NCBI RefSeq assembly: GCF_004216535.1 | Contig: NZ_SGWX01000001.1 | Coordinates: forward strand, 1,426,001 to 1,490,000 | DNA: 64,000 bases | Reading direction: 5' to 3' | From: Xylanimonas ulmi | GTDB taxonomy: Bacteria; Actinomycetota; Actinomycetes; Actinomycetales; Cellulomonadaceae | Shown: piece by piece, positions 1 through 7,656 of the stretch | Layout of the letters: each line of letters starts with the position of its first letter | How positions within the stretch are numbered: position 1 is the first letter of the stretch | Notes under the pieces: model-generated | What the model saw: only the letters and a program-made list of their open reading frames with translations | Databases searched by the model: none | Told to the model about the DNA's origin: nothing | Made by a program: the position numbers and the translations under genes

Positions 1-969
1 CGACGCCCACTCGTCCACCGCCTGCCGGGCCCCGAGCTTGGAGCGCTGGGATCGATTCGCCGCCTTGATCAGCTTGCCTCCCCCGTCCCGGAAGCCTCGG
101 GCAAGGCGTCCGTTCTTCAGCGCGGTCATGGTCACGCGCAGGCCGCGGGCGGCGATGGCGCCGACGCCGAAGGTGATCGCGGTGAGCGCGTCCAGCCCGA
201 ACTCGACCCAGGAGATCTCGCCCGCGAGCGCGAGACCCAACCCCGCCACCGCGGCGAGGCCACCGGCGAGCGCGGCGAAGGGCAGGAGCACGGGGAAGAA
301 CATCCCTGCGATCGCAAGCCCGGCGGCGATCGCGCTCAGAACATCCTTGATGGTCTTGAGCAGGTCGGCGTGCTCGCTCACCCACCCGGTGAAGTTGTCC
401 CAGCCGGAGTCGTTCATGCCGTCCCGGTCGACCGCGGCAGCGATCGCCGCGGCGGCTCGATCGGCCGCTGCGTCCAGGTCGGCGCGCGCCCGCGCGTGCC
501 GCACGCTCGCCTGGTCGAGTTGGGCGGCGAGGTCGCGCGCCTGCCATGACCACCGCTGCGACTGCTCGACCGCCTCCTGGGTGGAGGTCGGGTCCTGGAC
601 CGTGCGCGCCTGGTGTGCATAGCGCTCGGCGTGCGCTTCGGCGTTGGCGAGCGGTCCGACGACGGCGTCGCGAGTCTGCACGGCCTGGCTTGCGCGCTGT
701 TGCGCGTCCTCGAGTTCGGCTGCGTAGACGGTCAGCTCGGACCCGGCGGTGCTGTACCGCTGGTTCAGGCCGTCCAGCCGTCCGGCCACCTCGTCCGCGA
801 TGCCGACGAGCTCGGTCACCGCGTCGCTCGTGCCGAGCGGCTGCCTCGCCAGCGCGCGAATGGCGGCGGCGGCCTCCGCGAGCGCGGCGGCGGTCTGGGC
901 GTACGCCCCCGCGCCCGCACGGACGGCGTCGGGGTTGCCGGCGATGGGGGCGATCTCGGCTGCGGTCAC
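1..969 (-). CDS. Putative type VII-secreted protein, N-terminal 323 residues (truncated by window edge)
   Basis: The frame reads from a GTG at 969 to the window edge without a stop, giving 323 residues with the C-terminus missing. Residues 1-180 are Ala/Gln/Asp-rich and predicted helical or coiled coil, with the look of N-terminal targeting regions of actinobacterial T7SS substrates. Residues about 207-250 and 258-275 are hydrophobic (for example GMFFPVLLPFAALAGGLAAV), which could be membrane segments or a pore-like element. The basic segment after residue 280 leads into the unseen C-terminus, where a toxin or enzyme domain would sit if this is a polymorphic toxin. The GTG overlaps the stop of the upstream small gene by 4 bp, so the two are translationally coupled. 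The secretion assignment is inferred from architecture; no enzymatic motif is visible. Confidence 0.65.
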   Translation of the reverse strand, partial: MTAAEIAPIAGNPDAVRAGAGAYAQTAAALAEAAAAIRALARQPLGTSDAVTELVGIADEVAGRLDGLNQRYSTAGSELTVYAAELEDAQQRASQAVQTRDAVVGPLANAEAHAERYAHQARTVQDPTSTQEAVEQSQRWSWQARDLAAQLDQASVRHARARADLDAAADRAAAAIAAAVDRDGMNDSGWDNFTGWVSEHADLLKTIKDVLSAIAAGLAIAGMFFPVLLPFAALAGGLAAVAGLGLALAGEISWVEFGLDALTAITFGVGAIAARGLRVTMTALKNGRLARGFRDGGGKLIKAANRSQRSKLGARQAVDEWAS

Positions 970-1274
970 GCGATGGTCCTGGTGGGGGCGCCGCGCTGGT
1001 CCATGGCACGGGCCAGCTCGCGGTCCGCGTCGGCGAAGCCCTGGTCGACGGCGGCGGCCAGCTCGGCGACCCGGTCGACCTGCTGGGCGAGCTCTCGACG
1101 ACGGTCGTCCCACTGGCCGGCGAAGTCGCGGAGCACTCCCGCCAGGCGCGGGTGACCGACGGCGTCGGCGAGCGTGTCGGCCGTCCGGTCCGCGCCCTCG
1201 AACGCAGCGCGGACGCTGCGCAGGTTCTGCGCAAGGTTGCCGACGTCGTCGGTGACCTGCAGCTTTTCGGCCAT
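966..1274 (-). CDS. Small helical WXG100/Esx-like protein
   Basis: 102 residues starting MAEKLQVTDD, with a GGGGGAGAC ribosome-binding site just upstream. The protein is almost entirely charged helix, with a central turn around GQWDDRRREL. Size and helix-turn-helix form resemble WXG100/Esx partners of type VII secretion, but the exact Trp-X-Gly triad is absent (a lone Trp is followed by Asp-Asp). It precedes and overlaps (GTGA) the larger T7SS-like gene, the order expected for a small partner and its effector. An in-frame start further upstream at 1406 exists, but that extension is Arg/His-rich and has no good ribosome-binding site. The coding call is fairly safe; the family call is inferred from size, context and helix content. 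Confidence 0.6.
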   Translation of the reverse strand: MAEKLQVTDDVGNLAQNLRSVRAAFEGADRTADTLADAVGHPRLAGVLRDFAGQWDDRRRELAQQVDRVAELAAAVDQGFADADRELARAMDQRGAPTRTIA

Positions 1275-1754
1275 GTCTCCCCCAGTGACCCGAGATTCCG
1301 CCCGCCGCAGAGTGTAGCGGCCGGTGGATCGGCGGGCGTGAGGTTCCCGGACCGGTGGGTCGCGGTGATGCGACGAGATCCGGACGGTGAGCGGTGAGAG
1401 TTGCACCGTCCGGCCTCGCGAGGCGGGTCAGTCCCACGTTCCGAGCAACGGGGGCGTTGCCGCTCTTCTGGGGGTCAACCCAGGCGGTCCCTCCTCTTCC
1501 ACGAGGCGACGACGACGTCGCCGAGGACGTCATCGACGTGGCGGTGACGAGTGGGATGTCGCCCCGCCCTGGCTCGTGGCCTCCACAGTCCGCGCTTATG
1601 GGCGGCACGGCCAGCACTGGCGTCCTGGCGGACACCCGAGTCGACGGTGGCTCCGGCACACCGGCACCCATCATTGACAACCACGAGCCCGCACGACTGT
1701 GTTCTGTCGGGGACACTGGACGACAACAACGTTTGACGAGACGAGGAGTCCTAG
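1275..1754. other. Intergenic region between divergent T7SS-like pair and cold-shock gene
   Basis: 480 bases with no convincing gene. Short frames on both strands are Arg/Pro/His-rich with no domain signal. A TTGACA hexamer at 1674-1679 lies about 75 bases before the cold-shock start and could be a -35 element, but the sequence 17-18 bases downstream (TGTGTT) is a weak -10. A purine-rich GACGAGGAG immediately before the GTG at 1755 is a plausible ribosome-binding site. Confidence 0.4.
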
Positions 1755-2684
1755 GTGCCCCAGGGAACTGTCCGATGGTTCGACGCCGATCGAGGGTTCG
1801 GCTTCATCGACGTCGGGAACGAGGCCGAGGACCTGTTCGTGCATGCGTCCGAGATCGTCGGCGACGACGGAGCGAGACAGCTCCGCGAGGGGCAGGCCGT
1901 CGAGTTCGAGGTGGGAGAGGGCGACCGCGGTCCGCAGGCGCGCCGCGTCAGGGTCACGGGCGACCGCGCCGCCGACGCACCGCTGGGCGTGCTCGGCACC
2001 GTCACCTGGTATGAGCCGGCCAAGGGCTACGGCTTCGCCCAGCCCGACGACGGTGGCGCCGAGATCTTCGTCCACAGCTCGGCCATCGTGGGAGGCGGCG
2101 TCATCTCGCAGGGGCAGCGGTTGGCGTTCCTCGTAGTCGACGGCGCAAGGGGTCCCCAGGCAGACCATGTGCTGCCGCTCGGGGCTACGGTCGCGCGGCC
2201 GGTGTCCGACGGCGCGGACGGCACCGTGTCGTGGTACGACGACGTCAAAGGCTTCGGGTTCATCGCCCCCGACGCGGGCGGCGACGACGTCTTCGTCCAC
2301 GTCAACGCGCTCGATCGAGGGCTGACCGAACTGTCCGACGGCGATCGAGTGACGTACGACGTCGTCGACGGAGACCGTGGCCCGAACGCCCGCAACGTAC
2401 AGCTCGTCGGCAGCTCCGGAGGTACCCGCCCGGGCACGGATCGCGGCCGGTCCGGCCGTCCTGCGGCGTCCGGTGGGCCCGTGCGCGGAGGCGAAGGCAC
2501 CGTCGCGCGCTATGACGCCGAGCGCGGGTTCGGCTTCATCACGCCCGATGCCGGGGGCGCAGACCTCTTCGTGCACGTGTCGGTCCTGCAGGGCGTCGAG
2601 GTCCTGGAACAGGGCGATCGGGTCCGGTTCAAGGTGAGGCAGAGTGACCGGGGACCACAGGCCGACAACGTCGAACTGGTGTGA
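1755..2684 (+). CDS. Protein with four tandem cold-shock domains
   Basis: 309 residues from a GTG preceded by GAGGAG. Four complete cold-shock (OB-fold, nucleic-acid-binding) domains are visible, each with both RNP motifs. Domain 1 is about residues 3-68 (GFGFID, LFVHAS), domain 2 about 79-142 (GYGFAQ, IFVHSS), domain 3 about 155-218 (GFGFIA, VFVHVN) and domain 4 about 247-309 (GFGFIT, LFVHVS). The first three are joined by short linkers. Domains 3 and 4 are separated by a Gly/Ser/Arg-rich linker (about 219-246). Bacterial CspA proteins normally have one domain of about 67 residues, so this is a four-fold fusion that could bind a long stretch of RNA or ssDNA. The domains differ considerably, which argues against a recent duplication. 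The RNA-chaperone role is by family; targets are unknown. Confidence 0.9.
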   Translation: MPQGTVRWFDADRGFGFIDVGNEAEDLFVHASEIVGDDGARQLREGQAVEFEVGEGDRGPQARRVRVTGDRAADAPLGVLGTVTWYEPAKGYGFAQPDDGGAEIFVHSSAIVGGGVISQGQRLAFLVVDGARGPQADHVLPLGATVARPVSDGADGTVSWYDDVKGFGFIAPDAGGDDVFVHVNALDRGLTELSDGDRVTYDVVDGDRGPNARNVQLVGSSGGTRPGTDRGRSGRPAASGGPVRGGEGTVARYDAERGFGFITPDAGGADLFVHVSVLQGVEVLEQGDRVRFKVRQSDRGPQADNVELV

Positions 2685-3022
2685 GCGAGCGGGCGGCACC
2701 AGCGAGGGGATGAGCGGTCTTCGGTGATGCAGGCGCGAGGGCCACGGTGCAGCCGAGGTCCTCGCGTCGCGGGTACACCGAGCCGTACCGGCGCAACCAC
2801 GACGCTCCACGCCTCTCGTGGACAGGGTGTTCGAACCGATCGATATGCGATGAACCTGCGCTGTTGACGGCGCCTGAAACTGGCCCGCGGCACCACGCCG
2901 TTGGCCCCCAGATGCCAGCTCTTGCGGTTCGTCGTCCGCATCCATGTCGGCGGCATCGCTCCGCCAGTGCCGGCTCGAGCAGGCATCTCCGGTCGAGCCG
3001 GCGCTGGCAGGGCTGATCGCGG
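2685..3022. other. Intergenic region between convergent genes
   Basis: 338 bases between the end of the cold-shock gene and the end of the SDR gene. No frame with recognisable protein features was found. Its main content is a strong inverted repeat near the right end, listed separately as a terminator. Confidence 0.4.
2964..3007. terminator. Inverted repeat, probable bidirectional terminator
   Basis: The arms CCAGTGCCGGCTCGA (2964-2978) and TCGAGCCGGCGCTGG (2993-3007) are complementary at 14 of 15 positions around a 14-base loop. The repeat lies between two convergent genes. No U-tract follows, as is common for GC-rich actinobacterial terminators. Confidence 0.6.
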
Positions 3023-3769
3023 CTACCCGGCGACCATGCCGCCGTCCACGGGGAGGTTCACCCCGGTCACGAACGACGAGTCGTCGGAGGCGAGGAACAG
3101 CGCGGCGGAGGCGATCTCCTCGGCCCTTCCGAACCGCCCCAGTGCCGAAGCGCCGGCATAGTCCGGCACCTTGCTGGACCCGTCGGCGGCAGCACCGGCT
3201 AGGCCGGTGAAGATCATGCCGGGGCAGATGGAGTTGACCCGGATGTTGTCCTCCGCCAGATCCAGCGCAGCGCCATAGGTGAGGGCGACGACGCCGCCCT
3301 TCATCGCCCCGTAGGCGGCCAGGCCCTTACGCCCCTTGAGCCCCATCGCGGAGGCGGTGTTGATGACGACGCCGCCTCCGTTCGCCCGGAGGTGTGGGAT
3401 CACATACTTGATGCCGAGGTACACGCCGCGGAGGTTGACCCCGTACAGGGTGTCGAGGAAAGCGTCGTCAACGGCGTCCAGCGGCTGGTGGGGGCCGCTG
3501 AAGCCCGCGTTGTTGAACAGGATGTCGACCTTGCCGAACGTTGTGACGGCGGCGTCGAGCATCGCCTGAACGTCGTCGGCCTTCGAGACGTCGACGTGCA
3601 CGGCGATCGCCGCGTCGCCGAACTCATCCGCCGCTGCCTTGGCGTTGTCGTCGTTGATGTCGGCGATGACGACCTTGGCGCCCTCGGCGACGAACAGTCG
3701 GGCGGTGGCCCGCCCCATGCCGCTGCCGGCGCCGGTAATGACGGCGACCTTGTCTTCGAGCCTTCTCAC
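3023..3769 (-). CDS. Short-chain dehydrogenase/reductase (SDR)
   Basis: 248 residues from the GTG at 3769, preceded by AAGGAGA at good spacing; an ATG at 3787 in frame is less well placed. It is a classical SDR: the NAD(P)-binding TGAGSGMG motif lies at about residues 11-18, NNAG in the middle, then the active-site Ser in NTASAMG and the Tyr-x-x-x-Lys pair in AAYGAMKGG. Asp in VIADIND after beta-2 favours NAD(H) over NADP(H). The C-terminal GVNLPVDGGM is typical of the family. It is the last gene of a three-gene operon after two zinc-type alcohol dehydrogenases (28-base gap) and probably oxidises or reduces the same polyol, sugar or ketone substrate. The substrate cannot be read from the sequence. 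Confidence 0.88.
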   Translation of the reverse strand: MRRLEDKVAVITGAGSGMGRATARLFVAEGAKVVIADINDDNAKAAADEFGDAAIAVHVDVSKADDVQAMLDAAVTTFGKVDILFNNAGFSGPHQPLDAVDDAFLDTLYGVNLRGVYLGIKYVIPHLRANGGGVVINTASAMGLKGRKGLAAYGAMKGGVVALTYGAALDLAEDNIRVNSICPGMIFTGLAGAAADGSSKVPDYAGASALGRFGRAEEIASAALFLASDDSSFVTGVNLPVDGGMVAG

Positions 3770-3797
3770 GGGCTGTCTCCTTCGCATCTGCGGGTCG

Positions 3798-4814
3798 TCA
3801 GTCAAAGACGACGGTGACCTTGTCGGCGGCGCCCGGGGTCTTCGCGAGATCGAGTGCTTCAAGCGCGCGGTCGAACGGGAGCCGGTCGCTGATGATCAGC
3901 GCGTACTTGTTCCAGTTGCCGACGATGTCGTCGGTGACCTGGAATATCTCGGTCGGGTAGCCCATCGACATGCGGATGGTGATCTCGGTGGTGAGGATCT
4001 GGCCGAGGTCGATCTCGACTGGGTGCTTGTGCACCGCGACGATCGTCAACCGCGCCTCGCGCTTGGCCGCCGCCAGCACTGTGTGGATGACGGCAGGCGC
4101 CCCAGCGGCGTCGTAGTAGACGTCGGTGTCCGGGCGGGCGCCGGGAGTGACGCTCGCCGGCGCCTGGCCGTGCAGCTCGACGAGCCGGGTGGCGACGTCC
4201 TCCTCGGCGGAGTTGATCACGGCGTCGGCGCCCACCCGCAGGGCCTTGTCCAGGCGGGTCGGCAGGATGTCCACGACGACGACGTGTGCGACGCCCTTGG
4301 ACTTGAAGCCGAGCAGTGCGCCCAGGCCGATGGGACCAGCGCCGAAGATGACGACCTTGTCGCCCGGCTTGGGCTCGGACCGGTTGACTCCATGCATCGC
4401 GACCGCCATGGGCTCGTTGAGCGCGGCGACGTCCCACGGCACCTCGGGCGGGATGACCTTGAGCTGCTTGCCCGGCTGGAAGCCCTTCACGACAACGAGG
4501 GGCGCCATCGCACCCTGTGCTCCGCCGCTGCCGAGCAGCCCGTCAGCGAAGGCCATGGTGTCGACGACGACGTGGTCGCCGACCGCGATGCCGGTGACGT
4601 CGACGCCGACCTCGACGACCTCTGCGGCCGGCTCGTGGCCCAGGATCGTGGCGCCCTGATGCGGCGGGATGCCGCCCACGGCGGTGTACATCGCGTCCGA
4701 CCCGCAGATTCCGCATGCCTTGATCGCCAGCAGCACGTCGCCCGGCCCGCAGGTCGGTTCGGGGACCTCGACCCACTCGGCCACGTCGGGCCCGGTGACC
4801 TGGACCGTCCTCAC
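3798..4814 (-). CDS. Zinc-type medium-chain alcohol dehydrogenase
   Basis: 338 residues. The catalytic-zinc region CGICGSD (Cys34) and GHEP (His60-Glu61) are present, followed by a GroES-like fold and a Rossmann domain with GAGPIGLGALLG. The four-cysteine lobe that holds the structural zinc in classical alcohol dehydrogenases is absent: the region around residues 85-110 has no cysteines. The protein looks like a threonine- or polyol-dehydrogenase relative. Its GTG start overlaps the stop of the preceding dehydrogenase by 4 bp, so the two are translationally coupled. The reaction is probably NAD(P)-dependent oxidation of a secondary alcohol; the substrate is unknown. The divergent LacI-type regulator suggests a carbohydrate-like inducer. 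Confidence 0.88.
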   Translation of the reverse strand: MRTVQVTGPDVAEWVEVPEPTCGPGDVLLAIKACGICGSDAMYTAVGGIPPHQGATILGHEPAAEVVEVGVDVTGIAVGDHVVVDTMAFADGLLGSGGAQGAMAPLVVVKGFQPGKQLKVIPPEVPWDVAALNEPMAVAMHGVNRSEPKPGDKVVIFGAGPIGLGALLGFKSKGVAHVVVVDILPTRLDKALRVGADAVINSAEEDVATRLVELHGQAPASVTPGARPDTDVYYDAAGAPAVIHTVLAAAKREARLTIVAVHKHPVEIDLGQILTTEITIRMSMGYPTEIFQVTDDIVGNWNKYALIISDRLPFDRALEALDLAKTPGAADKVTVVFD

Positions 4815-5770
4815 CCGTCCTCACCCCACACCGCGACCAGTCGCCCGGTGACCTTGCCGGCCGCGAGCCGCTCGAGGCCCGCGCCGATCTCCTCGAACCC
4901 GATCTGGGTCACGTACGGGGTCAGCTCGCCGCGGACCATGAGGTCGTACAGCTCCTCGATGTCCTGGACCGTCCCGCCCAGGGACCCGACCAGGTCGCGG
5001 CCGAGCAGCTGATGCACCGCGACGTCGAGCCTGCCCGTGCCCAGGCCCACCTGGACCACCTTGCCGGGCTCGCCGCGTCCGCCGAACTTCTGCTTGACCG
5101 CGGCGAGCGCCTTGTCGGTGGTGCCGTACCCGGCGAAGTCCACGACTAGGTCGAAGCCCTGCTTGGCCCACTCGGCGGCGTCCGCGACGACGCCGACGGC
5201 GCCCGCCTCGCGCGCCAGGTCCCAGACCTCGGTCTTGGGCTCGCACACGTGCACCTCGGCGCCGGCCAGCACCGCGGCGCGGGTGGCGATCTGCCCGAGC
5301 CCGCCGTACCCGATCACACCGACCTTCTTCCCGGCGGACGCCCCACCGCGCTTAATGATCGCGTGGTAGGACGTCATGCCCGCGTCGGTCGCCGCGGCGG
5401 CCAGCGCCCAGCTCAGCCCGTCCGGAACCCGGGCGAGGTCGGCTGCGGGGCACACGTGCTGGTCGGCGAACCCGCCGTGCCGGAACACCCCTGCCGGGGC
5501 CGCGACACCCGACGGGCACACCCCGACCCGGTCCCCCACGCTCCACCCAGTGACCCCGGGACCGATCTTCGCGATCACCCCGGCGATCTCGTGCCCCTCG
5601 GTCATCGGCAAGAACGGCATCGCCGCAGGGTTCTTCATGTACGTCAGGTCCGAGTGGCACAGACCCGACCCGCGCACGGCGACGACCACCTCCCCCTCAC
5701 CCGGCTCCGGCTCGGGAACCTCGTTCAGCACCAGACCCTTCTCCAGGCCCTCGAACTGCCATGCCCTCAT
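4811..5770 (-). CDS. Zinc-type medium-chain alcohol dehydrogenase, first gene of operon
   Basis: 319 residues starting MRAWQFEG, with an AAGGAGCG ribosome-binding site. The catalytic-zinc ligands are in GLCHSD (Cys38-His39) and EGHE (His60-Glu61), and the NAD-binding motif is GYGGLGQIA. As in its neighbour, the structural-zinc cysteine cluster is missing; in its place is a short segment ending in RHGGFADQHV. The protein is slightly shorter than typical medium-chain dehydrogenases (about 340-350). It is the promoter-proximal gene of the ADH-ADH-SDR operon, and its start lies 85 bases from the start of the divergently transcribed LacI-family gene, which probably controls it. Two related dehydrogenases with 4-bp coupling suggest successive oxidation steps or a paired enzyme; this is inference. 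Confidence 0.88.
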   Translation of the reverse strand: MRAWQFEGLEKGLVLNEVPEPEPGEGEVVVAVRGSGLCHSDLTYMKNPAAMPFLPMTEGHEIAGVIAKIGPGVTGWSVGDRVGVCPSGVAAPAGVFRHGGFADQHVCPAADLARVPDGLSWALAAAATDAGMTSYHAIIKRGGASAGKKVGVIGYGGLGQIATRAAVLAGAEVHVCEPKTEVWDLAREAGAVGVVADAAEWAKQGFDLVVDFAGYGTTDKALAAVKQKFGGRGEPGKVVQVGLGTGRLDVAVHQLLGRDLVGSLGGTVQDIEELYDLMVRGELTPYVTQIGFEEIGAGLERLAAGKVTGRLVAVWGEDG

Positions 5771-5811
5771 GCGCGCGCTCCTTCGGTGACTTCGCTGTGC
5801 ATGCGACCCCG

Positions 5812-5844
5812 GTGACCGTAGTCACTATATCCATTTAGCGATAG
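5812..5844. promoter_or_regulatory. Candidate operator between ADH operon and LacI-type gene
   Basis: Two inverted repeats lie side by side in the divergent intergenic region. One is GTGAC-N4-GTCAC (5812-5825). The other is imperfect, CTAT-N12-ATAG at 5825-5844, with 6 of 10 pairs matching. LacI-family dimers bind such palindromes, so this is the likely site of self-regulation and control of the dehydrogenase operon. TAGAGT at 5842-5847 could be the -10 of the regulator gene. No binding evidence. Confidence 0.4.
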
Positions 5845-5855
5845 AGTCCCAGGTC

Positions 5856-6812
5856 ATGCCACGAGGCCGATACCGCGAGCGGGTCAAAACCCCACGCGTG
5901 ACGATCAAGGACGTCGCGGCCGCGGCGGGCGTCTCGCCTGCCACCGTCAGCTTCGTGCTCAACCGCACCCCCGGCCAGACCATCCCCGCGCCGACCCAGG
6001 CTCGGGTCCGCGCGGCGGCACACGATCTGGGGTACACGCCGCACGCCGTGGCGCGCGCCCTGCGCGAGGGTCGTTCGCGGATCGTGCTGCTCCACGTCGG
6101 CGCGATCACCGGCGGCAACAGCCTCGAGTCCCTCGTCGACGGCATGCGAGCCGAGCTGACCGCACACGGGCACACGCTGCTCGTCCAGACCGGCGCCGGC
6201 GCCATCCCGCCCGAGGTGCTCGACGTCGTCGCACCCCGCGCGGTCATCGACCTGACCCGGCTGACCACCGACGACGGAGGAGACATCGTCGGCACCGCCG
6301 GTGGACTCGTTGCGGGTCTTGCCCTGCACACCCGCACCCAACTGCACTACCTCGCCCAGCGCGGCCACCAGCGGATCGCGATGGCCCTACCGCCCGGAGA
6401 CGACCGGCTCATCGCCGCGAGGCTCGAGTACGCCATGACTGCAGCCGCCGAGCTCGGCCTGGACCCACCAGTCCCAGTGACCATCGACCTCGGCGAGCCG
6501 CCCGAGCCGCGACGCACGGCCGTCGCACGGCTCGTCTCCGAAAGCGCCGTGACCGCAGTCGCTGGCTACGACGACGTGGTCGCGGTCGCCGTCCTGGCGT
6601 CGCTGACGCACCTCGGACTCCGCGCGCCCGACGACCTTGCCGTGATCGGCTTCGACGAAGGCGCCCACGGACGCCTCTGGTCACCGTCGCTGACAACCGT
6701 GCGGATCGACGCCGCCGCCTATGGCCGGCGCGCCGCGCGCGTCGCGATCGGCGTCGACCCCGGACCCTGGGACCACACACCCTCACAGGTGATCGTGCGC
6801 GAGAGCGCCTGA
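5856..6812 (+). CDS. LacI-family transcriptional regulator
   Basis: 318 residues. The N-terminus carries the LacI helix-turn-helix, VTIKDVAAAAGVSPATVSFV (about 15-34), and the hinge region YTPHAVARALREGRS. A periplasmic-binding-protein-like ligand domain follows to the C-terminus, with VIGFDEGAHGRLWSPSLTTV near the end. The ligand domain is slightly short and its middle has little similarity to well-studied sugar repressors. It is transcribed divergently from the ADH-ADH-SDR operon and most likely regulates it in response to a small metabolite. The initiator ATG is preceded by CCCAGGTC, a weak ribosome-binding site. Confidence 0.9.
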   Translation: MPRGRYRERVKTPRVTIKDVAAAAGVSPATVSFVLNRTPGQTIPAPTQARVRAAAHDLGYTPHAVARALREGRSRIVLLHVGAITGGNSLESLVDGMRAELTAHGHTLLVQTGAGAIPPEVLDVVAPRAVIDLTRLTTDDGGDIVGTAGGLVAGLALHTRTQLHYLAQRGHQRIAMALPPGDDRLIAARLEYAMTAAAELGLDPPVPVTIDLGEPPEPRRTAVARLVSESAVTAVAGYDDVVAVAVLASLTHLGLRAPDDLAVIGFDEGAHGRLWSPSLTTVRIDAAAYGRRAARVAIGVDPGPWDHTPSQVIVRESA

Positions 6813-6893
6813 CCGGCGACAGAACACAGCGAGTCCAGCAGCACCCCGCCGCGGACAGCGGTGCACGCCGCAGCGTGGGTACCCGCGCGCCGG

Positions 6894-7055
6894 TTACTCA
6901 CGGGCGTCGAGAACCTGGTCGACCTCGTCCTCACTGATCAGCCCGTCCTCGCACAGCTCTTCCAGGTCGGCCTGGGAGTCGCCGGGCAGGACGCCGTCGA
7001 CCGGGTCGACCACGCACGGAACCCACGACTCGATCAAGGCCAGTCGGTCGAGCAT
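6894..7055 (-). CDS. Small acidic hypothetical protein (53 residues)
   Basis: This short frame starts MLDRLALIESWVPC and ends in a strongly acidic helix (DLEELCEDGLISEDEVDQVL). Its amino-acid composition looks like real protein rather than the Arg/Pro-rich shadow frames around it. I do not recognise a family. It lies next to the integrase relic and may be a remnant of the same mobile element. There is no good ribosome-binding site, and the frame may have extended further upstream before decay. Confidence 0.35.
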   Translation of the reverse strand: MLDRLALIESWVPCVVDPVDGVLPGDSQADLEELCEDGLISEDEVDQVLDARE

Positions 7056-7060
7056 CTGCG

Positions 7061-7396
7061 CGGTGCAGACCCTTCCGATCGGCGCTCAAGTTGGTCCCGT
7101 CGGTCGACCCCAAGGACTGGACTCCGCGCGAGTTGCGGCACTCGTTCGTCTCGCTCATGTCTGCTGGGGGCGCCGCCGTCGAACACATCGCCCACGTCGT
7201 CGGGCACTCCGACACGTCGACGACCGAGCGCATCTACCGTCACGAACTGCGGCCCCTCATCCGAGAAGGTGCGACGTTCATGAATCAGTTCGCCAGCGTC
7301 GAAGACGTCGGTCCCGACTGGCACATGGACCCACTCTTCAAACTCCCGGGTGACGGGAACCGTTCAGGGGATCCACCTCCGCCGGAGCGCGGCTGA
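7061..7396 (+). pseudogene. Tyrosine recombinase (phage/ICE integrase), C-terminal relic
   Basis: About 110 residues resemble the catalytic C-terminus of a tyrosine recombinase. The ELRHSFVSLMS box carries the Arg-x-x-His pair, HVVGHSDTSTTERIYRHEL supplies the second His and the nucleophilic Tyr, and a typical tail follows. Similarity starts upstream of the first usable start codon (TTG 7091), at a segment reading RPFRSALKLVPSVD. The N-terminal arm-binding domain and the first catalytic Arg/Lys are gone, so this is a 5'-truncated gene. It points toward tRNA-Val(CAC), whose 3' end lies 260 bases away, the usual geometry for an element integrated into a tRNA 3' end. Probably non-functional. Confidence 0.75.
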
Positions 7397-7604
7397 TCGC
7401 CGCACCAGCGACGAGCCCGGTCGTCCCGCACAGGATGGCCGGGCGATGTCGTGCTCGGCCGAGCACAGAGCCAGCAGCGGAGCCAGCAACACCGCCGGCC
7501 GCGCCGGCATGTCCGCTGCCGTGCGTCCAAGGCCGCGCACGGTCGTATCGGTAAGCCAGCAGTAGCGCCAGCAGAAGCGTCCTTGGGCCTCCTGAGGCAA
7601 AGCA

Positions 7605-7648
7605 AAAGGCCCTCCGCACTCAGCGTTTTCGCTGGTCAGAGGGCCTTT
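7605..7648 (-). terminator. Terminator of tRNA-Val(CAC)
   Basis: The arms AAAGGCCCTC (7605-7614) and GAGGGCCTTT (7639-7648) are perfectly complementary. The loop contains a second small hairpin (CAGCG/CGCTG). On the minus strand the stem is followed by a T-rich stretch (TTTTGCTTTG), giving a classical intrinsic terminator just downstream of the tRNA. The rest of 7397-7656 holds no recognisable gene. Confidence 0.75.
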
Positions 7649-7656
7649 CGAGAGGG

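Noticed and set aside
1387-1754. Possible small genes in the 1275-1754 gap
   Set aside because: Candidate products are Arg/Pro/His-rich with no ribosome-binding site and no homology pattern.
1671-2945. Long open frame opposite the cold-shock gene (424 codons, minus strand)
   Set aside because: It is the antisense shadow of the four-domain gene; the plus-strand product has clear RNP motifs, while this translation has no recognisable features.
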